NCBI GenBank assembly: GCA_900544285.1
Contig: UQUT01000012.1
Coordinates: 1 to 50,131 of the forward strand
DNA length: 50,131 nt
Origin: an uncultured Eubacterium sp.
Lineage (GTDB): Bacteria; Bacillota; Clostridia; Oscillospirales; CAG-272
Direction: 5' to 3'
A program made the translations under genes and the position numbers. How positions within the stretch are numbered: position 1 is the stretch's first letter; each line of letters opens with the position of its first letter. This document shows positions 40,546 to 47,670 of the stretch, one piece after another. The notes under the pieces were generated by a model, which made no database searches, was not told where the DNA came from, and worked only from the letters and a program-made list of their open reading frames with translations.

Positions 40546-41400
40546 TTATACCGTTCCGCTGACTGTCAGAGTTGAGGTGCCGGGGGTAACTGTCCAGGCG
40601 CCGGTTGTCGTGTTCTGGGTAAACGTTGCGGCGGGGACTGTTATCTGTCCCGCAACGGTTGCAAATTCGCCGGTTGCGGAATTATAGGTGTAGTTTGTTC
40701 CCTCTGCCCAGGTCGTGCCGTTGAACGTAACGGTTATGGGGTTGAGAATGGGGTCGAAAACGTCGGTGACGGCAACGTTTGCGGAAGCGTCCGCTGCGGT
40801 ATTGCCCGTGTTTTCAATTACAAAGGTGTATGTCAATGTTCCGTTTTCGGTAACGGTTGTCGGAACGACGGATTTCGAGATTGAAAGCCGAGGCGCTCCT
40901 CCGGCGGTGACTGTTTCCGTCGCCGTTACGGGCGTATTTACCCCGTCTCCGCTCGCAGACACCGTATTTACTATCGTTCCGTCCGCTCCGAGCGGTGCAA
41001 ACTCTGTTACATCCGTTCTGTAAACAATTGTCGATGTTCCGCCCGCAGGAACGGTTATTCCCGTAAACGTAAGGGTTCTGTCCGATGTGACGGCAGGAGC
41101 CGTCTGAAGGACGCCGTCGATAAAATACGTTACGGAATCCACGGTGTATGTCAGGGGAGCAACTGTCCCCTCGCCGAAAGCATAAGCGCCGAGGTTGTCT
41201 GTAACCGTAAGATTCGTAAGTGCCGAGGCACCCGAATTTTTAAGGTTTATTACATATGTCACCTCGCCCCCTGCGGTATACGTTTTCGGCACTGCTGTTT
41301 TTGTTACGGAAAGAACATCAACTATTTCCCCCGTGACCGTGTTTGACGCAACGGATATACCGTTGTATGAAAGAGTTGCCTGATTCTGAAATGCCGGCAT
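40546..41400 (-). CDS. DUF11 repeat protein (surface-protein-like)
   Basis: A 284-residue Thr/Val-rich protein with two DUF11-like beta-sandwich domains: LSVTKTAVPKTYTAGGEVTYVINLKNSG (about 29-56) and LSISKSVVPTTVTENGTLTYTFVIENTGN (about 163-191). This family usually builds stalks of bacterial surface proteins. Oddly, no signal peptide or membrane segment is present with the ATG at 41400, which is strongly supported by GGAGG. The upstream in-frame extension would be hydrophobic (ILLLLFFFW) but comes from repeat DNA. Either it leaves the cell by another route or it has lost its export signal. Lone gene between repeats. Confidence 0.75.
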   Translation of the reverse strand: MPAFQNQATLSYNGISVASNTVTGEIVDVLSVTKTAVPKTYTAGGEVTYVINLKNSGASALTNLTVTDNLGAYAFGEGTVAPLTYTVDSVTYFIDGVLQTAPAVTSDRTLTFTGITVPAGGTSTIVYRTDVTEFAPLGADGTIVNTVSASGDGVNTPVTATETVTAGGAPRLSISKSVVPTTVTENGTLTYTFVIENTGNTAADASANVAVTDVFDPILNPITVTFNGTTWAEGTNYTYNSATGEFATVAGQITVPAATFTQNTTTGAWTVTPGTSTLTVSGTV

Positions 41401-41479
41401 TGTTTTTTCCTCCGAAAATTCTGAATTTGAGGTTTTTCCCCTCTGCCATAATATGCTCAGAGTCCGCCCCGCGTTACCT

Positions 41480-41700
41480 CTTTTCTTCCAGAAGAAAAAT
41501 AAGAGGAGCAGGATGTTTGCCCTGCTGATGAAAATATAAAATGAGTTCAAACCAATAACTAAAGCTTCTTTTGCTTACTTTTCTTCTCGAAGAAAAAATA
41601 AGAGGAGCAGGATGTTTACCCTGCTTATGAAAATATAAAATGAGTTCAAACCAATAACCAAAGCTTCTTTTGCTTACTTTTCTTCTCGAAGAAAAGTAAG
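41480..41700 (+). repeat. R1 repeats, two near-identical tandem units
   Basis: Units at 41501-41599 and 41600-41698, period 99, nearly identical over their length (GAGGAGCAGGATGTTT, ATGAAAATATAAAATGAG, CAAACCAATAAC, hairpin). A half hairpin precedes at 41480-41500. The last hairpin ends 5 bases before the riboswitch promoter. Confidence 0.92.
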
Positions 41701-41705
41701 CGGAG

Positions 41706-41734
41706 TTGACAAAAACGAAATGTGATGATAGAAT
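41706..41734 (+). promoter_or_regulatory. promoter of the cobalamin-regulated gene
   Basis: TTGACA (41706-41711) and TAGAAT (41729-41734), 17-base spacer. Confidence 0.83.
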
Positions 41735-41754
41735 GTTGTTGCACGGAAACCGTG

Positions 41755-41925
41755 CAGACCGGAACAGAATAATATCAAAAAAGGGCGGTCGCGCGTCGAG
41801 GATAAAACCCGGCGCGGGTCAAAAAGGAAATCTCGGTGAAAATCCGTCGCAACAGCCATTACCGTAATCGGACTCATTCGTCCCCAAGTCGGAATGCTTG
41901 CCGTCCTTTCGGTTACCGACTTATG
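41755..41925 (+). promoter_or_regulatory. cobalamin riboswitch
   Basis: The leader between promoter and terminator carries the class features: GGAAATCTCGGTGAAAATCC, then CGCAACAGCCATTACCGTAA, and the B12-box-like AAGTCGGAATGCTTGCC. It should bind a cobalamin (B12) derivative and alter formation of the downstream terminator. Exact ends are approximate. Confidence 0.8.
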
Positions 41926-42031
41926 TCGGGCGCTTTTGGGCAAATTGGGAGAGCTGAACCGATTTTTATATCCGTCATTTTTCGCAGAAGTCACCCCTCT
42001 GCGTTCTTTTGTCACGGAATTTTGAGAATCG

Positions 42032-42064
42032 GCGTCTTTCTCTCATGAGGAAGGCGCTTTTGTT
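42032..42064 (+). terminator. riboswitch expression-platform terminator
   Basis: GCGTCTTTCTC and GAGGAAGGCGC pair through G-U wobbles around a TCAT loop, followed by TTTTGTTT. It lies 40 bases before the ATG, the right place for transcription control. Confidence 0.78.
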
Positions 42065-42100
42065 TCGCCGAAAAAAATATAAAACAAAGGAGAAAAAACA

Positions 42101-42877
42101 ATGAAAACAAAAAGACTTCTTGCGGCAGTTCTTGTCCTTGTGTTTGCTTTTTGCGCGTGCACAGTTGTGCTGGCTTCGTCGCCTCGGCCGTCGACAGCAA
42201 CTGTTACGATAATCAGCAAGGGCGAGTTTGTGCTGAAGAATTATGAAGTTGTCGTATCGAGCGACGATTTCAACATCGACGACGCGCTCAAAGCGGCTCA
42301 TGACGCAAAATATGAGGGCGGCTCGGATAAAGGCTATGCTTCCGCTACGGGAGATTACGGTCTTTATGTTAAAAAGCTCTGGGGTGACGAAAGCGGTGCC
42401 TTCGGGTATACCGTAAACAACAAAATGTCAAGCGGACTTTCCGATAAGGTCGGCGCGGGCGACAGCGTTGTCGCTTATATCTATACGGACGCAACAACAT
42501 ACAGCGATAAGTATACATATTTCGACGTAAACAAGGCAAACGTCAAGGGTGGCGAAGAGCTGACACTGACGCTTTCTTATATCGGTTATGACGAAAACTG
42601 GAACGCCGTTGCTTCGCCCCTCAAAGGCGCAACTATAACTGTTGACGGCGAAAAGACTGAATACAAGACAGACGCAGACGGTAAAGTAACTCTTTTCCTT
42701 AAGGGAGGAAAGACATACACAGTCAGCGCGAGCGCAGACAGCACGATCGTTCCTCCGCTCTGCGTTGTAACGGTTGCAAAGAGCTCCTCCGCAGTACTTT
42801 ATATCGTTATTGCGGTTATGGTTGTTTGCGGAGTTGCGGCTGTTGTGGTCGTAAGCTCGAAGAAGAAAAACAAATAA
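42101..42877 (+). CDS. surface-anchored DUF4430 (transcobalamin-like) protein
   Basis: A 258-residue exported protein with signal peptide (about 1-27), a DUF4430-like domain at about 35-145 (YGLYVKKLWGDESGAFGYTVNNKMSSGLSDKVGAGDSVVAYIYTD), a second beta domain resembling a bacterial Ig/prealbumin-like repeat (about 150-225, LKGATITVDGEKTEYKTDADGKVTLFLKGGKTY) and a C-terminal membrane helix (about 231-252) followed by KKKNK. DUF4430 is related to the C-terminal domain of transcobalamin and intrinsic factor. With the cobalamin riboswitch upstream it is probably a surface cobalamin-binding or B12-scavenging protein. CAAAGGAG precedes the ATG. Confidence 0.83.
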   Translation: MKTKRLLAAVLVLVFAFCACTVVLASSPRPSTATVTIISKGEFVLKNYEVVVSSDDFNIDDALKAAHDAKYEGGSDKGYASATGDYGLYVKKLWGDESGAFGYTVNNKMSSGLSDKVGAGDSVVAYIYTDATTYSDKYTYFDVNKANVKGGEELTLTLSYIGYDENWNAVASPLKGATITVDGEKTEYKTDADGKVTLFLKGGKTYTVSASADSTIVPPLCVVTVAKSSSAVLYIVIAVMVVCGVAAVVVVSSKKKNK

Positions 42878-42893
42878 TCGGTTACGAAAATCA

Positions 42894-42936
42894 GCAGGCA
42901 AGGCGGAAATTCATCTTCCGCTTTGCCTCTTTTTTG
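42894..42936 (+). terminator. terminator after the DUF4430 gene
   Basis: AGGCAAGGCGGAA and TTCCGCTTTGCCT with an ATTCATC loop, followed by CTTTTTTG. Confidence 0.92.
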
Positions 42937-42940
42937 CGCC

Positions 42941-43020
42941 TTGTAACGACAAGGGAATGACTGTAACGACGTCGCCTAATGTATTTTACGTTCGCTGTCC
43001 GATATACTATTTATAACGAC
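42941..43020 (+). promoter_or_regulatory. three GTAACGAC direct repeats upstream of the XRE gene
   Basis: TGTAACGAC at 42942-42950, TGTAACGAC at 42962-42970 and TATAACGAC at 43012-43020. The first also forms CTTGT/ACAAG. They may be operators for the XRE regulator just downstream. Confidence 0.45.
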
Positions 43021-43072
43021 ATCATCGTAAGTTTAACGGGAAAAACCAATGTTATACGAGGGGGACGCAATT

Positions 43073-43405
43073 GTGGGGGACAGCACAATAAATCAAAAGC
43101 TCGGAGCAAGAATTCAGGCTTTGCGTAACAGGGCGGGTTATACGCAGCAGATATTTTCGGAAATGGTCGGGCTGACACCGAATTATCTTTCCGATATTGA
43201 ACGCGGAAACAGCTTTCCGAGTCCGGAAAAGCTGGTTATGATAGCAAATACGCTCGATTGCTCTGCGGATGAGCTCTTTTGTGACCTTATCGACAAAAGC
43301 TCGCAGATAGTCAGCTCGGATATTGCGGAGAAGATAAATTCTTTGCCGAAAAAGGACAGAGAACGGCTGTGCGCTGTCATATATGCGTATATTGAGAACA
43401 CATAA
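43073..43405 (+). CDS. XRE-family transcriptional regulator
   Basis: A 110-residue cytoplasmic DNA-binding protein with a helix-turn-helix of the Cro/C1 type (LGARIQALRNRAGYTQQIFSEMVGLTPNYLSDIERGNSFPSPEKLVMIA) and a short C-terminal helix region. I chose GTG at 43073 because GAGGGGGA lies 6 bases upstream; the in-frame ATG at 43049 lacks a site. Target unknown. Direct repeats upstream suggest autoregulation. Confidence 0.85.
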   Translation: MGDSTINQKLGARIQALRNRAGYTQQIFSEMVGLTPNYLSDIERGNSFPSPEKLVMIANTLDCSADELFCDLIDKSSQIVSSDIAEKINSLPKKDRERLCAVIYAYIENT

Positions 43406-43491
43406 ATTGCCGCAGCAAATAAAAATATGTAAAATATTTGAAGAAAATTTTGCTTTAAGGCGTGTTTTTACAAATTTCGACATACTCCATG

Positions 43492-43527
43492 TGATATAAT
43501 AACGATGACACCGTGGAAAGAACGGTG
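43492..43527 (+). promoter_or_regulatory. extended -10 promoter and leader hairpin of the AbrB-like gene
   Basis: TGATATAAT (43492-43500) is an extended -10 element without a clear -35. CACCGT and ACGGTG form a hairpin at 43509-43527 at the start of the predicted transcript. Confidence 0.5.
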
Positions 43528-43552
43528 ATTACATGAGAAAGGACGAAAAAAC

Positions 43553-43789
43553 ATGAAACTTATTGCGGAAAGAACTCTTGACGAGCTCGGAAGAATAGTA
43601 ATACCTGTTGAAATGAGGAGGGAGCTTGACGCAGAACCTTGCGAAAAGCTTCTTCTTGCCTGCGAGGATGGTAAGATAGTAATCAAAAAGGCGCTTCCGA
43701 GATGTAAGCTTTGCGGTGCGGACATGAGCGATGATGACGAATTTGTCATTTGCCAATCATGCATAGCGGATATCAAATCGATGAAGTAA
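43553..43789 (+). CDS. AbrB/SpoVT-like protein fused to a zinc ribbon
   Basis: A 78-residue protein. Residues 1-46 form an AbrB/SpoVT swapped-hairpin DNA-binding domain (TLDELGRIVIPVEMRRELD). Residues 50-70 carry CKLCG and CQSC, a four-cysteine zinc ribbon in place of the usual C-terminal multimerisation domain. It is a likely transition-state-type regulator. AGAAAGGAC precedes the ATG. A GC-rich hairpin follows at 43823-43860. Confidence 0.85.
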   Translation: MKLIAERTLDELGRIVIPVEMRRELDAEPCEKLLLACEDGKIVIKKALPRCKLCGADMSDDDEFVICQSCIADIKSMK

Positions 43790-43822
43790 GATTGATGACA
43801 AAACGCCAAATACAGCTTACAT

Positions 43823-43860
43823 AAACCCGCCCCTTGCCGAGCCCGGCAAGGGGCGGGTTT
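43823..43860 (+). terminator. hairpin after the AbrB-like gene
   Basis: AACCCGCCCCTTGCC and GGCAAGGGGCGGGTTT with a GAGCCC loop. The T-run is only three bases, so it may be weak. Confidence 0.7.
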
Positions 43861-43920
43861 GAGTTAAGAGAGAAGAGTGAAGAGTGAAAAGAAGAGGTGC
43901 ACCTGCGGCGCGGGGTTGCC

Positions 43921-44000
43921 GAAAGGCTCGGCAGGCGTCGCCGAGAAGAGGGTGGGTGGCATTTTCGCGATAAAATGACGGAAGAAGTTTGCAAGGAGAG
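43921..44000 (-). repeat. R2 repeat copy (inverted)
   Basis: 43933-43984 is an exact 52-base reverse complement of 40367-40418. The surrounding gap 43790-44572 holds R2, R4, R3 and R1 repeats in a row and no supported gene. Confidence 0.88.
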
Positions 44001-44028
44001 ACGTGCAGAAATCATCAAGGTGGGAATT

Positions 44029-44092
44029 TCCTGCAAACGCTTTCCTTTATGTCCTTTCTTTTTTGAAAAGAAAGTACCAAAGAAAGCAATTC
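44029..44092 (+). repeat. R4 repeat, copy 1
   Basis: TTCCTTTATGTCCTTTC, hairpin CTTTCTTTTTTGAAAAGAAAG, then TACCAAAGAAAGCAATTCGG. It matches 50065-50128 closely and resembles the R1 hairpin but has its own flanks. Confidence 0.82.
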
Positions 44093-44279
44093 GGACGTTC
44101 CTTCCGAAACCTTCCTGTTGTTCAAGGCGGAGCTTATCTGCCACGTCGGCTTTACCAAAGCAAAAGCGGAAGTGCAGTTCGAATCTTAAAGCGTTTTTTA
44201 ATAGTGCGGGTCTATTGTATCTGCGTTGACGGGAGAAAGCAAGAGGTCTTTGCTTTCATCGATTGAGCGCAAACAAAGA

Positions 44280-44376
44280 AACCCGTCCCCTACGTTGAAA
44301 CACCCATTTATGCGGGCAATAAAATATCCGCTCAAACCAAAAACAGAGATGAAAAATCATCTCTGTTTGTTTTTTA
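44280..44376 (+). repeat. R3 repeat, copy 2, with terminator-like hairpin
   Basis: Matches 29815-29894. Here the end forms AAACAGAGATGA/TCATCTCTGTTT with GTTTTTTAT behind it (44339-44376), a good plus-strand terminator. Confidence 0.8.
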
Positions 44377-44572
44377 TAAAATTTTCGCAAAACCAATAAC
44401 TGAAGTTTCTTTTGTCTGCTTTTCTTTTCGAGCAAAACAACGGAAAATCATAAGAAGGACGGAGAGCTCCCATTTTATGAAGATATAAAATCTTATCGAA
44501 CTAATAACTAAAGCTTCTTTTGCCTTCTTTTCTTCTCGAAGAAAAGAAGGTTTCTTTTCAAAGAAAAGTAGG
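44375..44572 (+). repeat. R1 repeats, two copies plus extra hairpin
   Basis: A decayed copy at about 44375-44450, a full unit at about 44455-44550 and a second hairpin (TTTCTTTTCAAAGAAAAGTA) to 44571. The last base lies one base from the spoIIR stop codon (44573-44575). Confidence 0.87.
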
Positions 44573-45151
44573 TCAGCCGAAGATTTCGAGTATTTTGAAT
44601 CGGAGCTTGTATTTTACCTTGTCGTTGCCTGTGAGAAGCTCGATCTGATCGGAGGAAAAGCCTGTTTTTATGAGCGCGTCGTCGACGGTTGCCGTGCCTT
44701 TGGAAAGCTGGGGATAAAGCACGCACCACCAGTTGTGCCCCTCGGCTTTACCGATCTTGATTTTAAGCGACGTATATGTTCCGGCGGGGAGACGGATATT
44801 TTCCGCGTTTTTGCTCGGATAATATTCGCTTGAAAGTACGACCTCCGTTTTTGCGTCCGAGCCGAGATTTGCAAGCACATCATCGGCAAATTTTCTTATT
44901 TCGTCAACATTCTCGCCGATAATGCGGGCTGCTTCGCCTGCGTTTTTCGCATTTTCAGAAAGGCGGGAGATGTAACCCGTAATTTCGTCCCGCAGGGACA
45001 GCTTTATCATCTGATCGGCAGTGTCATCCGATTCGGCAATGATATGCAGACGGACGGTATCATTATAAATATTTCTGTTTTCAAGAGGGATAAAAGAGCA
45101 TATCATGCATACGCAGAGGACGAGGGATGTAAATATGGCGATGAATTTCAT
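44573..45151 (-). CDS. spoIIR: stage II sporulation protein R
   Basis: Forespore-secreted signalling protein that triggers processing of pro-sigma-E by SpoIIGA in the mother cell. The 192-residue product has a signal peptide or membrane anchor (about 2-21), the conserved VRLHIIAESDDTADQMIKLSLRDEI block (about 33-57) and LPAGTYTSLKIKIGKAEGHNWWCVLYP (about 121-147), where HNWWCVLYP is diagnostic of SpoIIR. AAAGGAG precedes the ATG. In Bacillus it is controlled by sigma-F; no forespore promoter could be assigned here. Its 3' end abuts an R1 array. Confidence 0.93.
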   Translation of the reverse strand: MKFIAIFTSLVLCVCMICSFIPLENRNIYNDTVRLHIIAESDDTADQMIKLSLRDEITGYISRLSENAKNAGEAARIIGENVDEIRKFADDVLANLGSDAKTEVVLSSEYYPSKNAENIRLPAGTYTSLKIKIGKAEGHNWWCVLYPQLSKGTATVDDALIKTGFSSDQIELLTGNDKVKYKLRFKILEIFG

Positions 45152-45224
45152 TTGGTTTTCTCCTTTGGGTTATGTATTTTGTTTTTAATATTCTTGCCGA
45201 CGTTTTTTCACTTTATTCATTTGC

Positions 45225-45262
45225 AAAAAGATCCCCGAAGAAAAGCTTCGGGGATCCTTTTA
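45225..45262 (-). terminator. terminator after the SASP gene
   Basis: On the minus strand GATCCCCGAAG and CTTCGGGGATC around CTTTT, followed by TTTTTGC. Confidence 0.92.
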
Positions 45263-45286
45263 TTAAAGGTAGAGACAGGTTATATC

Positions 45287-45484
45287 TTACTTTGTTTTGA
45301 TCGAATTCTCGTAAGACTCGATCATCTTCTTAACCATCTGACCGCCAACGGAACCGGCCTGTTTAGCTGTGAGGTCACCGTTGTAGCCCTGCTTAAGATT
45401 TACGCCGACTTCGCCTGCAGCTTCCATCTTGAATCTGCTGAGAGCTTCCTTAGCTTCGGGAACGAGAGATTTATTGCTTGCCAT
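45287..45484 (-). CDS. alpha/beta-type small acid-soluble spore protein
   Basis: A 65-residue DNA-coating spore protein that protects dormant spore DNA. The motif EAAGEVGV (about 21-28) resembles the germination-protease cleavage region, and DLTAKQAGSVGGQMVKKMI is the conserved C-terminal helix of the family. CAGGAGAAC precedes the ATG. A possible sigma-G-like GCAATA...CAACTAA pair lies upstream but is a weak match. Single gene with its own terminator. Confidence 0.94.
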   Translation of the reverse strand: MASNKSLVPEAKEALSRFKMEAAGEVGVNLKQGYNGDLTAKQAGSVGGQMVKKMIESYENSIKTK

Positions 45485-45674
45485 CTTTATTGTTCTCCTG
45501 ATAATATTAGTTGTTTTTCGGCATTTTCATATTGCGCGTCCGAAGACATCGCCCTTTGAAACGCCTCTTTTCGGACGCTGCAATCACTTGCTTTGTCCGC
45601 TATTATTATTTTCTGCTTATGTGTTTTTATAAGTGGGAATTTTTGACGATTGAAAACAATGCTTTTGCAAAGCT

Positions 45675-45712
45675 GTGCCCCGCCTTTGCAGTCGCAAAGG
45701 CGGGGCTTCATT
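45675..45712 (-). terminator. hairpin after oleate hydratase gene
   Basis: GCCCCGCCTTTGC and GCAAAGGCGGGGC with a four-base loop, just after the oleate hydratase stop. The T-rich side is on the plus strand, so it may act in both directions. Confidence 0.75.
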
Positions 45713-45718
45713 ATTTTA

Positions 45719-47512
45719 TTATTTTATAAGTCCGCTTTCACGGAGGAGAAGCTCGACATCGGTTCCTTTGACTTTTTTCAAAACAACTTTAAGCAATTCC
45801 TTTTCGCCGAAGCTGAGCTTTACGTCGGTTATCGGCTTTTTGTCTATTGCATAATAGCAGGCGCGGAGAAGCTCGCGGACATCATATTTGCTGCCCCATA
45901 CCTCGGGCACGCCGCGATCGACATCGAGAAGGGTATAAACCGCTTCCATACCCGTGCGGATGGAATATTCCGTTGTGAAGATGGTGTCGCGGGGAGTTTC
46001 CGCAAACTGACCGAGGAACGCGAAGTTGACGGCGCCGTCAGGAACGACCTTCGGTCTGTCGGATTCCTTTCTCGGCTGGAAGAATGCGTTTATATAAGGC
46101 ATATAGCAGGTTGTTGTGTTGCAGGCGTTCTTTGCAAGCTCTTCGATTCTGTCATCCGGTACGCCGATGTGATAAAGCCATTCGCGACAGATTTCCTCGC
46201 CCGTGCAATCTCTCATAGCCTTCTTTACATAGTTGCCTTCCTTGTTTGTATTGAGAGAATAAAGCCACACAAGCACCGTGTTTCTGTCCTGCGAGCGGAA
46301 CTGCGGCTGACGGTTTATCGTCCAGGAGAGATACCAGTTGTCCGTGCTGTCCTTTACGGTGACAATGCCGCCCGTTGTGACCTTTCCTTCGCGCGGGTCA
46401 CGCTTGCAGATGTTCATTATGTGACGGATTACTTCTTCGTCCGATGTCTGAACGGTTGCGCTCATCCAGTTTGTTGCGTCTGTGTCGCTGCAGAATGCGT
46501 CGGGATTGCCGAACTCGCCGTGCTGCGCCTGAGCGGCGATCGCCTTCCACATATCCCATGACTCGCCCTTGCCGTTTTCTATGCCGGAAAGATCGGGGGC
46601 GTGGGTCTGATCGCCGTAGCATGAAGTGTCTGTGCAGCAGCCGTTTGTGATGAATACGAGGTCATCCTCGATGAGGTCGATCGTCTGTCTTTCGCCGTCT
46701 TTTTCATAAACGATCTGCTTTGCGACCTTCTTTTCGCCCTCGGCTTCGATTATAACGTTTTTGACGTCAATACCGTATTCGATCTTCACGCCGTGACTTT
46801 CAAGATATTTCACAAGCGGAAGAATCATGCTTTCGTACTGATTGTACTTTGTAAAGCGGAGTGCGCTGAAATCGGGAAGTCCGTCGATATGATGAACGTA
46901 TCTGCAAAGATAACGTTTCATTTCGAGCGCACTTGACCAACGCTGGAAAGCGAACATCGTCTGCCAATAGAGCCAGAAGTTCGTCTGCCAGAACGATTCG
47001 GGAAGCACTTCGGAAATCTTTTTGTCTTCAAGATCCTTTTCGGGCGTGATGAAGAGCTTTGAAAGCGCCATTGCGGATTCCTTGTCAAGGGCGAATTTTT
47101 TGTCTGTGTGAGCGTCCTCGCCACGGTTTACAGTCGCGCGGCAGAGGGAATAGTTCGGGTCGTGCTTGTTGAGCCAATAATATTCGTCAAGCACGGATAC
47201 TCCGGGCGTTTCAATCGACGGTACGTCTCTGAACATATCCCACATACATTCAAAATGGTTGTCCATTTCTCTGCCGCCGCGCATGAAGAATCCCTTTGTT
47301 ATGTCCTTGCGACCGTCGCAGCTGCCGCCCGCAAGATCGAGCTTTTCAAGAAGATGGATGTGCTCGCCCTTGACCTGACCGTCACGGACGAGATAGAACG
47401 CCGCGGAAAGTCCGGCAAGACCGGTGCCGATTATATAAGCCGATTTTTTATCGGCGTCCTTCGGCTTTTCGGGGCGCGCGAATGATTCATAAGTTCCTGC
47501 TGAATAATACAT
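45719..47512 (-). CDS. ohyA: oleate hydratase
   Basis: FAD-dependent enzyme (myosin-cross-reactive antigen family) that adds water to the cis-9 double bond of oleate and related acids, giving 10-hydroxystearate; in gut bacteria it detoxifies unsaturated fatty acids. The 597-residue protein has the FAD loop GTGLAGLSAAFYLVRDG (about 30-46), a GGS FAD contact, RGGREMDNHFECMWD with the catalytic-loop Glu (about 78-92) and the conserved FITNGCCTDTSCYGD and GQFAETPRDTIFTTEYS blocks. I chose ATG at 47512, with GAGGAGG 8 bases upstream, over TTG at 47518. A TTGTAA-N16-TATAAT promoter lies at about 47556-47583. A TetR gene lies directly upstream on the same strand. Confidence 0.95.
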   Translation of the reverse strand: MYYSAGTYESFARPEKPKDADKKSAYIIGTGLAGLSAAFYLVRDGQVKGEHIHLLEKLDLAGGSCDGRKDITKGFFMRGGREMDNHFECMWDMFRDVPSIETPGVSVLDEYYWLNKHDPNYSLCRATVNRGEDAHTDKKFALDKESAMALSKLFITPEKDLEDKKISEVLPESFWQTNFWLYWQTMFAFQRWSSALEMKRYLCRYVHHIDGLPDFSALRFTKYNQYESMILPLVKYLESHGVKIEYGIDVKNVIIEAEGEKKVAKQIVYEKDGERQTIDLIEDDLVFITNGCCTDTSCYGDQTHAPDLSGIENGKGESWDMWKAIAAQAQHGEFGNPDAFCSDTDATNWMSATVQTSDEEVIRHIMNICKRDPREGKVTTGGIVTVKDSTDNWYLSWTINRQPQFRSQDRNTVLVWLYSLNTNKEGNYVKKAMRDCTGEEICREWLYHIGVPDDRIEELAKNACNTTTCYMPYINAFFQPRKESDRPKVVPDGAVNFAFLGQFAETPRDTIFTTEYSIRTGMEAVYTLLDVDRGVPEVWGSKYDVRELLRACYYAIDKKPITDVKLSFGEKELLKVVLKKVKGTDVELLLRESGLIK

Positions 47513-47591
47513 AATCAAAACCTCCTCGGTGGTTTGTTTTTTTATTTTGTGACTTTATTATACCCGCTCCGCGAGGTTTTACAATAGACAG

Positions 47592-47625
47592 AAAAACTCC
47601 CCTGACAGAATTTCAATCAGGGGAG
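47592..47625 (-). terminator. terminator of the TetR gene
   Basis: CTCCCCTGA and TCAGGGGAG pair around a nine-base loop and are followed on the minus strand by TTTTTCTG. Confidence 0.9.
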
Positions 47626-47630
47626 AATGA

Positions 47631-47650
47631 AGTGTATAAAATTTTATCAG
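47631..47650. promoter_or_regulatory. candidate TetR operator 1 (upstream of oleate hydratase)
   Basis: AGTGTATAAAATTTTATCAG, similar to 48249-48268 upstream of the TetR gene. It lies about 120 bases before the oleate hydratase start and about 20 bases after the TetR stop. Confidence 0.4.
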
Positions 47651-47670
47651 ACTGTCCCAAATGATAAAAA

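Noticed and set aside
43900..44270. Short ORFs that could be transposase remnants
   Set aside because: No recognisable catalytic or HTH motif; the frames translate R2, R4 and unassigned sequence.
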